Shown: in pieces, positions 45,201 to 53,898 of the stretch | Layout of the letters: each line of letters opens with the position of its first letter | How positions within the stretch are numbered: the stretch's first letter is position 1 | NCBI GenBank assembly: GCA_964016875.1 | Contig: OZ024727.1 | Location: 11,652,091-11,716,090 of the forward strand | DNA from: Fallopia convolvulus | Lineage: Eukaryota; Streptophyta; Magnoliopsida; Caryophyllales; Polygonaceae | Direction of reading: 5' to 3' | Length of the DNA stretch: 64,000 bases | Notes under the pieces: generated by a model | The model's database searches: none | Seen by the model: the letters and a program-made list of their open reading frames with translations, nothing else | What the model was told of the DNA's origin: nothing | Translations under genes and position numbers: made by a program

Positions 45201-45563
45201 AGGCTGAAGGACAGCCAGATTAAGAAAGCTGCAGAGAAGACACAAGCAAAGGCAGACCAAAATCAAATAAAGAAAAAGAAGATGCACATAAAGAAAATTT
45301 GGCAAAGAGCTTGTAAGCTTCGAAAATGGACATATAAAGAAATACAGGAGTCTAAGGCCAAATATAGTTGGTCTATGAATTATGTAAAGAAATATGTAAA
45401 GAACTATTATGTGAATTTAAGTCTGTATAAAATACAAAAAATTTTATGCTGGCAGGGTATGATGAGCAATAGTGATAGCATTGTAAAGAACCATGCAGGG
45501 AAAGAACAAAATTCCTCTCATAGGAAGAAAGAACACGATCAGTATCTAATAAACATCATGTAA
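42294..45563 (+). CDS. LINE ORF1, 1089 codons, no recognised domain
   Basis: The first ORF of the LINE. Plant L1 ORF1 proteins usually have a DUF4283 RNA-binding region and a CCHC zinc knuckle in about 400-700 residues. Here the frame is open for 1089 codons and I could find neither. The first 137 codons overlap what may be the 5' UTR, so the start could be a later Met, for example residue 138 (MGATAESSKGLPPG, ATG at 42705). The protein is rich in Lys, Asn, Met, Cys, Trp and Tyr, with many W/C pairs (CRWCIDELKE, CDPCYWIKCLW). The C-terminal 150 residues are strongly basic (AEKTQAKADQNQIKKKKMH), as expected for nucleic-acid binding. A frame this long in AT-rich DNA argues for selection. The function is inferred from position only. 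Confidence 0.7.
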   Translation: METRHPRPSLSRNPSLKQWQNPQLKNPNLNIQPLIRADFGLSLAKFRRNDAYVHQESPIWWSLPGFSANKKFKEWALPPFWSRFVDFVAFRSKGLVPSVWWWRLGERFEPSFMDPCAYWRLGWVKLGFRTLLFRKREMGATAESSKGLPPGALRQKPGLGVKLYSLPIPSIENHLWTNHISTHVWLLLWINRDGQRKARQVRLFPPSQIFAKLGLQFVISEWGFVAYLSNRWRGYLLSQILLPICYYYLMHFEWGFVCLHCINSMKNRSTIIEKKKQPFKKVLYYDGKISKEQFEHVTPHVQLNTQPAMVIVTFKGIGSKMTYEAGPLGSTKDKGETKEKIDMAVFLEKLSRVKENNLHAKDTSLNRCIFGDPIETTRVRQELRNDWQFEGELYVIIRTHEWIDLRFPNPLEKKILSCEFNFELMLAIKIIGDQIIPTCRVSLDLMNYAFVCFMNMFKLRIQYCCEDVYYFGLSHWWGMDHMLCKCLRDWTDKIALKKQEKELDPKKERFFWLERTEIRIMTTRNIEPLWILRMKRGCTSCMSAYEIKKIFNVMLKYSMKRKYDHKLNLHITLKETYLFAYFLGDSFDVPRLRKKLEYYVLISMCWVLNPKNFSLMENNKLYKLVSWPFLELMIETIDWNAVRLQVRKLNKYDYELRKRYVMNVVCNKENMNKIKPEISRIYEHNEWFACHYLCWMSTTMLLNSKLKHWNELFELENFRSKNCIPKPVIICWSRCSKERMNKGIECRWCIDELKELNSKIVRKKWKTFINTELNVNCDPCYWIKCLWQHLFCYLYWYVVGRNDGKWMGSMYNCKESVKCLKMMNLSPDIFFNALASRLKHTGGWLMILIKLDMYSDNAIGMLMNYDRMCVWLSIETNYYLLQRKKLNERKVIKFKLWNIEKLKINNNEGCVCYNYYAFLSFDVSFAGSMKLGSWQSSENNHMTSVYCRNMLARWNHTNVGMLGQSANYQRLKDSQIKKAAEKTQAKADQNQIKKKKMHIKKIWQRACKLRKWTYKEIQESKAKYSWSMNYVKKYVKNYYVNLSLYKIQKILCWQGMMSNSDSIVKNHAGKEQNSSHRKKEHDQYLINIM

Positions 45564-45690
45564 AATAAGTGCAAAAATAGACCTCTACGATCAAAAAAGA
45601 AATACTTTATCACAAGTAAGAAATGGAAAAGACAAACTGGTACAAAACTTCGTGGAGTCATTAGAAAGGAACAACATAAAATAGTTACAT

Positions 45691-48600
45691 ATGAAGATAG
45701 GTCTTTGGAATAGCAGGGGGATGGGACGGAAATCCTTTTGGCCGGAAATTGACTCTTTTTGTAAAATTCAGCAAATACAAGTTATGGCAATTGTGGAAAC
45801 GAAAACAGACAAGATTCCAAGCGATCAAGTTTGGAGAAGGTCTGGGTTTGATAATATAATTTGGTCCCCGGCTACGGGTAGAGCAGGTGGAATAGGAATC
45901 ATGTGGAAGGAACACCAATTAATAAATGAACAAATAACAGTTCTTTGCCAAGAGTCGAGGTTTATTATTTTAAAATACACCCACCTAGTTACCAAATACA
46001 ATATAGCAATATGTTTTGCTTATGCGCCACCTAATGAAGGTCTCAAGGATAACTTTTGGGAAAGTATGAAGAACACCTTACTAAACTTAAATCTGCCTAT
46101 TATCCTGATAGGAGATCTAAATGAAATCCAAGACCCAGAGGAAAAAAAAGGGGGAGTCTTTCCGGATCCAAGTAGATTCGAAAGACTGCTAAACTTTAAG
46201 AATAGTTGTGAATTAATGGACATACCCACAGTTGGTAACCAATTTACTTGGAGGAAAAATAAAACGGAAATAGATAATATATATGAAAAGTTAGACAGAA
46301 CCCTTGTCAGCCATGAAATTCTGCAATGGTTCCCACAAATTAAAACGAAGAACCACGCATTTACAACCTCAGATCATTGTAAATTATCAGTAGAAATAAC
46401 TAATGAAAGTATCACAAAAGCATCACCTTTCAAACTTGAAAAAATGTGGATGCTAAGGAAAGACTTTAGAAATGTTGTAAGGCAAGCATGGAGATTAGAT
46501 GTTTCGGGATCAAACATGTTCCAATTAGTGAAGAAAACACAATTATTCAAAAGAAATGCAAAACAATGGAATAGAAAAACTTTAGGCAACACCTTCGAAC
46601 AACTAAAGGAAATTGAAAATAAACTAGTACAAATTCAAGAACAAATATTAGTATCCCCACAACCCAATCTTATTCAAAAACAAATGCGCATAATTAAACA
46701 AAAAGAAAGTATATTGAAATTTCATAAAACATATTGGAGACAAAGGGCAAAAACAAAGCATGTCCAATTAGCCGATGCAAACACGGGTTATTTTCATAAA
46801 ATTGCAAGTGGAAGAAGAAACAGGAAACTGATAAGAGAAATTAGAACGGAAGAAGGTACACAAATAGTAGGAATGGAAAATATTAGAAACGAAATACAAA
46901 ACGATTTTAGGAAAAGATATATTAAGGAACCAGTAAATCAAGTACTCACGGATGAATATCTAGAGCTAATTACAGAAACAATATCTGATGAGGAAAATGA
47001 AACACTAATAAAGACAGTAACAAATGAGGAAATTAAAAAAGCCGTAATGAGTATTGGATCAGAGAAATCACCAGGACCTGATGGCATGACAGCGGAATTT
47101 TACAAGAAGTATTGGGATATTGTGGGACCGTCGGTCATAAAAGCTGTTAAAAGTTTTTTCCATTCAGGGAAAATTCTAAAACAAATAAATCATACCTTTA
47201 TCTCTCTTATACCAAAAGTCGAGAACCCATGTGCGACTAACCACTATAGACCAATAAGTTTATGTTCAACAATCTACAAAATAATATCCAAAATCATAAC
47301 AGAACGACTAAAAAAAATCATGAACAAAATAACTCATCCTTTGCAAGGTGCTTATGTAAATCACCGAGCAATTCAAGATAACATACTTATAGCTCATGAA
47401 CTTTTTCACTCGTTCAGGGGAAGCAAGGCAAGAGATGGATGGGTAGCCATTAAGCTAGATATGGAGAAAGCTTATGATCGTGTTGACTGGAGCTTCTTAT
47501 TCCGAGTTTTAGATAAATTTGGTTTCGATAGTAAATTTATTGGATGGATTAAAGAATGTGTATGTACCGTCTCTTTTTCGGTGCTTGTTAACAATGGACC
47601 AACGGAACCCTTCTTTCCCGAACGAGGGCTTAGACAGGGTGACCCATTATCTCCTTTTCTGTTTGTAATCACCACAGAATTACTGGCAAGAAAGCTCCAA
47701 AAAGAATGTAACACAGATAAGAAGTCGATTGGTTGCCCGATTGTTCGAGGGGGCACCAGAATTCCTTTTTTGGCCTTTGCCGATGACATCATAATCTTTA
47801 GTAAAGCTTCACAAAGTGCATGCTCTAAGGTTAAGACCATTATTGAACAATACAGTGCAGTATCGGGGCAAAAAGTAAATTACCACAAATCAGCCTTCCA
47901 GGCCAGCAAAAATACAAGCCATCACCAAAAACAACAAATACAACAAGCATTAGGAATCACCTCAATGACAGACTTGGAAAAATATCTAGGATGCCCAATT
48001 ATCAATGGAAAAGTTAACAGAGATACCTTTGCAGAAACAATTGGGAAAACTAAAAATCAACTGTCTAAATGGAAAACGAACTCGCTTTCCCAAGAAGGGC
48101 GTACAGTTCTAATCAGATCAAATCTTGCAACTAAGCCAAACTATATAATGCAAAGCTTTATGCTACCAACAAACGTCCACAATGAAATGGATAAAATAAA
48201 TAGATGTTTTTTCTGGAATAAAGATCATCTTCACAAACCCTTGGTTGGATGGGATAGGATCTGTAAACCAAAGGATCATGGAGGCCTAGGAATACGAAAG
48301 ACAGAACATATGAACAAAGCACTACAGATGAAACTGCTATGGAAATTACTCGCCGAACCGGATAATATATGGGTCAAGATTGTCACTGAGAAATACTTTA
48401 AAAATGAAACCTTCTTCTCTTATAAAGCTAAACCAAATACGTCATGGCAATGGAAACGGTTAATAAGTCTGAGACCAAAATTCCTTCAAGGTCTGGTGTG
48501 GCAAGTCGGAGATGGAGAAACCATTAAATTTTGGAAAGATAATTGGATAATGAATGAACCACTACTAAACCATGCCTTACAACCAGGAAACATCAATGAA

Positions 48601-49821
48601 GAAATGAAAGTTAAAGAGATGATTTCTGGAGACCGAACATGGAAGCTAGACCAAATAAGACAATTAGTTCCTACTAACATTGTAAAACTAATCATGGCAA
48701 CTCCGATACCAAAAAACTTCATCCGAGACCGACTTTATTGGGCACCAAGTAAAAATGGTTGGTTCTCAACCTCATCAGCAATAGAATTAATCACAAAGAC
48801 TACAAATGGGAACCAAAATCATAATGACTGGATATGGAAACTTGATACCTTTCCAAAGGTGAAAAATTTCCTTTGGAAAATGGAGACTAATGGTCTACCA
48901 ACTAAAGCCAGATTAAGAGAAAAACAGGTCATGACACCGCCGGGGTGTATTATGTGCAATTGTACTAATGAAGATACAGAACATTTATTTATCAAATGTC
49001 CACATACCATTAAGATAGCAGGGAACATAAATCCACTTATACAACAAACTTTAAGACAATACAATTCCAACAATAAACCACCCAAAACGATATTACAAGA
49101 ATTACACCAACACATAGGACACAAAGAATTTGTTACTTTAGCTACAATATGGTGGTGTATATGGCACCAAAGAAATAAACTAGTTTTTCAACAACAAACA
49201 AATGACTTCATTTTAGATCTACCAATGTATATCCGAACTCAATTAGAAAATTGGAAAAAAGCCAAAAGATGGGAAGAGGATGAAGAAAAAACTCAAAACA
49301 AAGGGGGAAAGAGACAAAACCACCAAAAAAAGAATACCAAGTGGAGAAAACCGAATAGGAATACATTAAAAATGAACTTTGATGGTTCCAGGTTGCTGAA
49401 TGGACAAGCCTCAGGAGCTATAGTCATTAGAGACCACTATGGATCAGTAATTGGAATTAAAGCACAAAATTATGGTAAAACTACTGCCTTAAGAGCTGAA
49501 GCGTTAGCTCTAAGAGATTGTATAATCGAAGCACGACAACATAGTCACTTACAAATCGAAATAGAAGGAGATAACCTACAAGTGATAAAAGCTGCACAAG
49601 GACATCCGAACTGCCCTTGGGAAATTGAAATGATCATCTCTGACATTCTTGTGTTACTACAAGGTTTGTCATCAGTACGGATTCTACATATCAATCGGGC
49701 TGGTAATGCTGTGGCTGATAAAATTGCTAAATTGAGCCACAGTCTCCCTATTGATGCAATCACGACTCACCCAGAACTTCTAGTTCTCATCCGTCAGGAT
49801 GCTCTAGGGCGCCCTCCTTAA
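45691..49821 (+). CDS. LINE ORF2: endonuclease, reverse transcriptase, RNase H
   Basis: Catalytic protein for target-primed reverse transcription, 1376 residues and intact. Residues 1-230 form an AP-type endonuclease: MKIGLWNSRGMG, AIVETKTD, LIGDLNEIQDP and the catalytic TTSDHCKL. Residues about 450-750 are the reverse transcriptase: EKSPGPDGMTAEFYKKYW, NHYRPISLCSTIYKIISKII, IKLDMEKAYDRVDW (first catalytic Asp near 589), GLRQGDPLSPFLFV and FADD at about 696-699. A zf-RVT zinc region lies near 1050-1110 (FLWKMETNGLPTKARL, then CIMCNCTNEDTEHLFIKC). The C-terminus is an RNase H domain (MNFDGSRLLNG, RAEALALRD, EGDNLQVI, INRAGNAVADKIAKL), as in many plant L1s. No stop, frameshift or missing catalytic residue was found. 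The ATG at 45691 fits the conserved N-terminus. Confidence 0.97.
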   Translation: MKIGLWNSRGMGRKSFWPEIDSFCKIQQIQVMAIVETKTDKIPSDQVWRRSGFDNIIWSPATGRAGGIGIMWKEHQLINEQITVLCQESRFIILKYTHLVTKYNIAICFAYAPPNEGLKDNFWESMKNTLLNLNLPIILIGDLNEIQDPEEKKGGVFPDPSRFERLLNFKNSCELMDIPTVGNQFTWRKNKTEIDNIYEKLDRTLVSHEILQWFPQIKTKNHAFTTSDHCKLSVEITNESITKASPFKLEKMWMLRKDFRNVVRQAWRLDVSGSNMFQLVKKTQLFKRNAKQWNRKTLGNTFEQLKEIENKLVQIQEQILVSPQPNLIQKQMRIIKQKESILKFHKTYWRQRAKTKHVQLADANTGYFHKIASGRRNRKLIREIRTEEGTQIVGMENIRNEIQNDFRKRYIKEPVNQVLTDEYLELITETISDEENETLIKTVTNEEIKKAVMSIGSEKSPGPDGMTAEFYKKYWDIVGPSVIKAVKSFFHSGKILKQINHTFISLIPKVENPCATNHYRPISLCSTIYKIISKIITERLKKIMNKITHPLQGAYVNHRAIQDNILIAHELFHSFRGSKARDGWVAIKLDMEKAYDRVDWSFLFRVLDKFGFDSKFIGWIKECVCTVSFSVLVNNGPTEPFFPERGLRQGDPLSPFLFVITTELLARKLQKECNTDKKSIGCPIVRGGTRIPFLAFADDIIIFSKASQSACSKVKTIIEQYSAVSGQKVNYHKSAFQASKNTSHHQKQQIQQALGITSMTDLEKYLGCPIINGKVNRDTFAETIGKTKNQLSKWKTNSLSQEGRTVLIRSNLATKPNYIMQSFMLPTNVHNEMDKINRCFFWNKDHLHKPLVGWDRICKPKDHGGLGIRKTEHMNKALQMKLLWKLLAEPDNIWVKIVTEKYFKNETFFSYKAKPNTSWQWKRLISLRPKFLQGLVWQVGDGETIKFWKDNWIMNEPLLNHALQPGNINEEMKVKEMISGDRTWKLDQIRQLVPTNIVKLIMATPIPKNFIRDRLYWAPSKNGWFSTSSAIELITKTTNGNQNHNDWIWKLDTFPKVKNFLWKMETNGLPTKARLREKQVMTPPGCIMCNCTNEDTEHLFIKCPHTIKIAGNINPLIQQTLRQYNSNNKPPKTILQELHQHIGHKEFVTLATIWWCIWHQRNKLVFQQQTNDFILDLPMYIRTQLENWKKAKRWEEDEEKTQNKGGKRQNHQKKNTKWRKPNRNTLKMNFDGSRLLNGQASGAIVIRDHYGSVIGIKAQNYGKTTALRAEALALRDCIIEARQHSHLQIEIEGDNLQVIKAAQGHPNCPWEIEMIISDILVLLQGLSSVRILHINRAGNAVADKIAKLSHSLPIDAITTHPELLVLIRQDALGRPP

Positions 49822-49850
49822 AGGGAGTGTCCCCTAATCCTTACCTAATC

Positions 49851-49864
49851 AAAAAAAAAAAAAA
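49851..49864 (+). other. Poly(A) tail of the LINE
   Basis: An uninterrupted A run directly before the right-hand target duplication, the mark of target-primed insertion. Two further As may belong to the tail or to the duplication. Confidence 0.95.
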
Positions 49865-50130
49865 AATAGCCCGACCTCTAACATCAGTAGATAACAAGGA
49901 AAGAACACCCTCCGGTGGCGGGTCGAATAAAATATGAAAGCCTAAGCTAAAATTAAAAGCATAAGAAGCGAGAAAGTTAGCGACAATATTCACTTCTCTA
50001 TAAATATGACGAAACCGGATAATCCAGTCCCTTTTAATGAAGCCTTGGCATTGAGCAACCAGACTAAAAAGGGTGATAACGATCCACGTGTTTATTAATG
50101 AATAAAATAACCAAACACAAATTTCTCTTC
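49865..50130 (-). pseudogene. Older LINE fragment, RNase H C-terminus (proximal part)
   Basis: The minus strand reads RHIYREVNIVANFLASYAF, then PPPEGVLSLLSTDVRGRAI, the C-terminal end of a LINE-type RNase H domain. It is open from about 50060 to the insertion site and continues in frame at 42278-42263 (LV, then stop) once the younger LINE and one duplication are removed. The fragment is 5'-truncated at about 50.1 kb. It served as the landing site of the younger LINE. Confidence 0.82.
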
Positions 50131-50475
50131 TTTTTTTTTATGGGTTGGGTCTCGCTCAGTTCAGCACTTTTATTTTTTTGTGCTTACGTCCGGACCAGAG
50201 TTTGGTTGGACTCGGTGAGGGGAGTTTGGTTGGATGCGAATTTCTCTTATTAATTACCACCTTATCTTTTTATACTTAATAAAATTTCCTTTTTTATGTA
50301 ATTTTATTAACCTTCGAAGTCCAGTTCGAATTTCTGTATTTAAAAATTGTCATTAGTTTCTCGTTTACGAAAAGAGATGGAAAACAAATTTTCCTCTATA
50401 AAAGGAACGAAATTGACCCAGATTTGAGAGAAAAACAAGGAAAACCCAGAAACCTGTCCCTAGCAATCCTCATCT
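50131..50475. other. Upstream region of the first STP gene
   Basis: Contains poly(T) stretches and a mixed-composition segment (50.14-50.24 kb) without coding potential; it is likely distal promoter DNA. No repeat family was recognised. Confidence 0.4.
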
Positions 50476-50480
50476 TTTGA

Positions 50481-50488
50481 TATATATA
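50481..50488 (+). promoter_or_regulatory. TATA box of the first STP gene
   Basis: TATATATA about 160 bp before the ATG. Transcription from about 50510 would give a 5' UTR near 130 nt, which is reasonable for a plant gene. Confidence 0.55.
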
Positions 50489-50642
50489 GCACTTTCTCTT
50501 ATCTGTGGAAAGTTCCAGTATCGATCGCATCCCAGTTTCTCTGTTTACTAGTGTTGCTGGATTATTTTCTAATCCCTATTCGTCTTCTAATTCGAATTGA
50601 AGATCTCGATTGATCAAGGAAGGAAGAAGATCGAAGAGATCG

Positions 50643-53343
50643 ATGGTTGAATTACAGGCAGAGAAATATCCATGGAGATGGACATTTTATGTAGGATTTT
50701 GCTGGGTTCTGGCTGCTTGTGGTGGCCTCATGTTTGGCTATGACATTGGTATTTCTGGTACGTTTTCGTTTGATTGTGATTTAAGTTATTCATGTGCATC
50801 TCTTTCTTGAATTCAAAGTTATAATCTCTATGAGATCGGTTATATATGAAACCCAAGTGCGTGTAGAACTAAGGAACAACAACCCGATTTTTCTTGCAAT
50901 GGAGTTTAAAATCTCTACCCAAGATTAGAACTGGCCAAGAACATGTCAATATAGTATGATCGAAACTATATGCATATACTCTTGAGTCTTGAGCATAAGA
51001 ACTAGGCCAAAATAATGAAAGTGAACTAATCCAGAATTCCCAGTTGAAATTTTTCGACAGCGTACGTCTACGCGCTTGTAATTTTTTAAGCTTAATTATC
51101 GTCCAATAATTATATATATCTGCCTGTCAATGCCGGCGAATTATGATCGAAGATCTTCAACGTCAAAGAAGAGATATATTACTGATTAAATAATTCTGAT
51201 TTATTGACTATTCTTGTCGACACATACTCACCGGTCACATGCAGATCGAACTACCCGCATATAAAATTGAAGAACAATTAATATACACTTGCATCTTAAT
51301 TATTTAGAGATATTTAGACCAATTAATGGACGACTTATATATACATCTATCCACCTAATGGATTTTAAAATTTTGTTTATAAATGCTTACCTATGCCCGA
51401 TACCATCTTTGTTTGTTATGCTAACCAACTCAATTTTGTTAATGTTCCATCACCTTACAAATTAGAGATTCGGACCTGGCTGGCACCATGTGTTGGATTA
51501 CAACATTAGATCCTGTATTATAACGCAGGATAATATTATTTTCATAGTAATCAAAACAAGTCCTATAGTCTCCAGAGAATAAAGCATGAATCAACTTTAA
51601 CGCAATCGATATGGATAATACTATATAGAACGTACTTAGCGCAACAAACTATAGAGATTATATTATATTACTTGTTACAGAGAATGCAAACATACGGATC
51701 CGTCATTTTGATCAAAATATTACATGCATAAGGAATAATGTTGGCTAGATAGATTTTATTGAAGGTATATGGCTACATGCATACATTTATAGATACTCCT
51801 ATGTAATCTTATCTTATACTTCAAAGACAAACAAAAATAACTTTTCACCTACCAAATGATGATGAAATGAATGATTGCAGGAGGAGTGACGGGAATGGAC
51901 GACTTCTTGATCAAATTCTTCCCGGCCGTATACAGGAAGAAGCTTGAGGCACACGAGAACAACTACTGCAAATTCGACAACCAATTCCTGCAGATGTTCA
52001 CCTCCTCTCTTTACCTCTCCGCCCTCGTCTCCAGCTTCATCGCCTCCAAGGTCTGCTCCGTCTTCGGCCGCAAGCCCACCATCATTGCCGCCGCCGTATT
52101 CTTCTTGGCCGGCACCCTCCTCAGCTCCCTCGCCGACCACCTCTGGATGGTCATCATTGGTCGTGTTGTCATGGGCGTCGGCGTCGGCTTCGGCAACGAG
52201 GCAGTGCCGCTCTTCTTATCAGAAATCGCGCCCATCGAATACAGAGGAGCCGTCAACATCCTCTTCCAGCTCCTCGTCACCGTCGGAATCCTCGTCGCCA
52301 ACCTCGTCAACTACGCCACCTCCAGCATGCACCCCAACGGCTGGCGCTGGTCCCTAGGCGGCGCCGTCATCCCCGCCATCCTCCTCCTCATCGGCGGCTT
52401 CCTCGTGACCGAAACCCCCACCAGCCTCCTCGAGCGCGACCGGCTCGACGAAGGCCACCGCGCCCTCATCCGCATCCGCGGCGTCGATGACGTGCACGCT
52501 GAGCTGGAGCAGATCAAGGAGTCGTGCATCCAGGCCAAGCTCGTACGGAGTCCGTTCAAGGAGCTGGTCAGGAACAAGCACAGCGTGCCGCCGCTTGTGA
52601 TCGGGGTGCTCATGCAGGTGTTCCAGCAGATGACGGGGATTAACGCCATTATGTTCTACGCTCCCATTCTGTTTCAGACCGTTGGGTTTAAGAACGACGG
52701 CGCGTTGCTTTCCGCCGTGATTATTGGGGTGGTGAATGTGCTGAGTACTTTGGTGTCTATTTACTCTGTTGATAAGGTTGGCAGGAGGGCTCTTCTTCTC
52801 CAGGCTTGTGTTCAGATGTTCATTAGTCAGGTACTTACTTAATCTAATTAACTCTTTATATCAATTAATTAATAATTTGCAGATGATCATTAATTTGGCT
52901 CATGTTGTCCGCAGATGATCATTGGAATCCTTTTGATCCTAAAACTACACGACTCGAACACACTCGCCAAAGGCCCTGCAATCGTGGTGGTGATCCTAAC
53001 CTGCACCTTTGTCATGTCGTTCGCCTGGTCGTGGGGCCCGCTCGGATGGCTCATCCCGAGCGAGACCTTCCCCGTGGAGACGAGGACTGCAGGGTTCGCC
53101 TTTGCGGTCAGTACAAACATGCTCTTCACCTTCATCCTCGCCCAGGCTTTCTTGTCTATGCTATGTCACTTGAGGGCGTACGTCTTCATCTTCTTCTCGG
53201 CTTGGATCCTTGTCATGGCGTTTTTCGTACTCTACTTCCTCCCCGAGACAAAAGGAGTTCCGATTGATACGATTGTCGAGAGGGTATGGAGGCCGCATCC
53301 CGTTTGGGGAAGATTCGTTGGCCGTGAAGATTCCAAAGCCTAA
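50643..53343 (+). CDS. Sugar transport protein (STP), hexose/H+ symporter
   Basis: Three exons: 50643-50757, 51881-52830 and 52915-53343, all with GT-AG introns (the first interrupts a Gly codon; the second is phase 0). The protein has 497 residues, normal for STP carriers, which import monosaccharides from the apoplast with protons across the plasma membrane by 12 helices. Visible family marks: GGLMFGYDIGISGGVT in helix 1, the lid region with NNYCKFDNQ, GRK after helix 2, VPLFLSEIAP.EYRGA, QQMTGINAIMFYAPIL (sugar site), VDKVGRR, PSETFPVETR, and PETKGVP near the end. Wording is closest to the STP6/STP8 group as I recall it, so no symbol is given. An ATG at 50610 is in frame but 50643 (MVELQAEKYPWRW) fits family length better. 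Exon 2 is strikingly GC-rich. It points towards the STP13-like gene on the other strand. Confidence 0.93.
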
Positions 53344-53520
53344 AGCTAAGATTTCCGTTGGCAGTGAAGATTCCGAAGCCTAAGCAAAGATTTGCTCATC
53401 TTGCTTTTCAACCAAAATAACAATATGCAGGATATTTCTTCCTTCATGCTGTGAGGGCTGATCTTTAGGTAGTGTGGTTTGATTCTTGATCTTTAGGTAA
53501 AGTGTGGTTTGATTCTTGAT
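53310..53520. repeat. Two short tandem duplications at the STP stop and 3' UTR
   Basis: A unit of about 38 bp (AAGATTCGTTGGCCGTGAAG..) at 53310-53347 recurs at 53348-53386 and includes a copy of the stop codon context. A 28-bp unit (GATCTTTAGGTAGTGTGGTT) at 53460 recurs at 53488. Neither changes the coding frame upstream of the stop. Confidence 0.85.
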
Positions 53521-53898
53521 CGGTAATGTTATTTCTTCCAAAATAACAGTACGAGATAAGTTTGTTGTTCTTAAATGTCATTTGATTGTCGATGTTGTTA
53601 GTGCTACCTGGGCTGGAAACGTTTACCAAAGATCAAGCCTATTTTTTATTCATTGTCCTTCATATGAACCTTTGATCATTAAGATACATATTTGTTCAAG
53701 CTCAAGCTAGTCTCTCTGATTTTCTTAATTACAATTGAACTGTACTTTTTTTTTTTACCAAATTCGCTCTAATACTTCATTGAAAGAAATTCTGTTCACT
53801 GAAACCCTTTTCACATAGAATTCAACTCACATAAACCGGTTTAACAAGACGAAGTGCGTATACAAAATATTCGATCAAACAAAAACCAATCCTATCTC

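Larger units (their letters stand above)
42295..49864 (+). mobile_element. Full-length-looking L1 LINE
   Basis: A 7570-bp non-LTR retrotransposon flanked by a perfect 16-bp duplication AATAGCCCGACCTCTA (42279-42294 and 49865-49880), ending in a poly(A) of at least 14. It has two long intact ORFs (1089 and 1376 codons). The 5' end is GC-rich and CT-rich (ACCCTCGCCCCTCTCTC), which would fit a true 5' UTR rather than a truncation. The 3' UTR is only about 30 bp. Both ORFs being open and the duplication perfect point to a very young, possibly active copy. It sits inside an older LINE remnant in the opposite orientation. Confidence 0.95.

Noticed and set aside
51814..52649. Several minus-strand and alternative-frame ORFs
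   Set aside because: They are shadows of the GC-rich second exon of the STP gene, which has full family motifs in its own frame.
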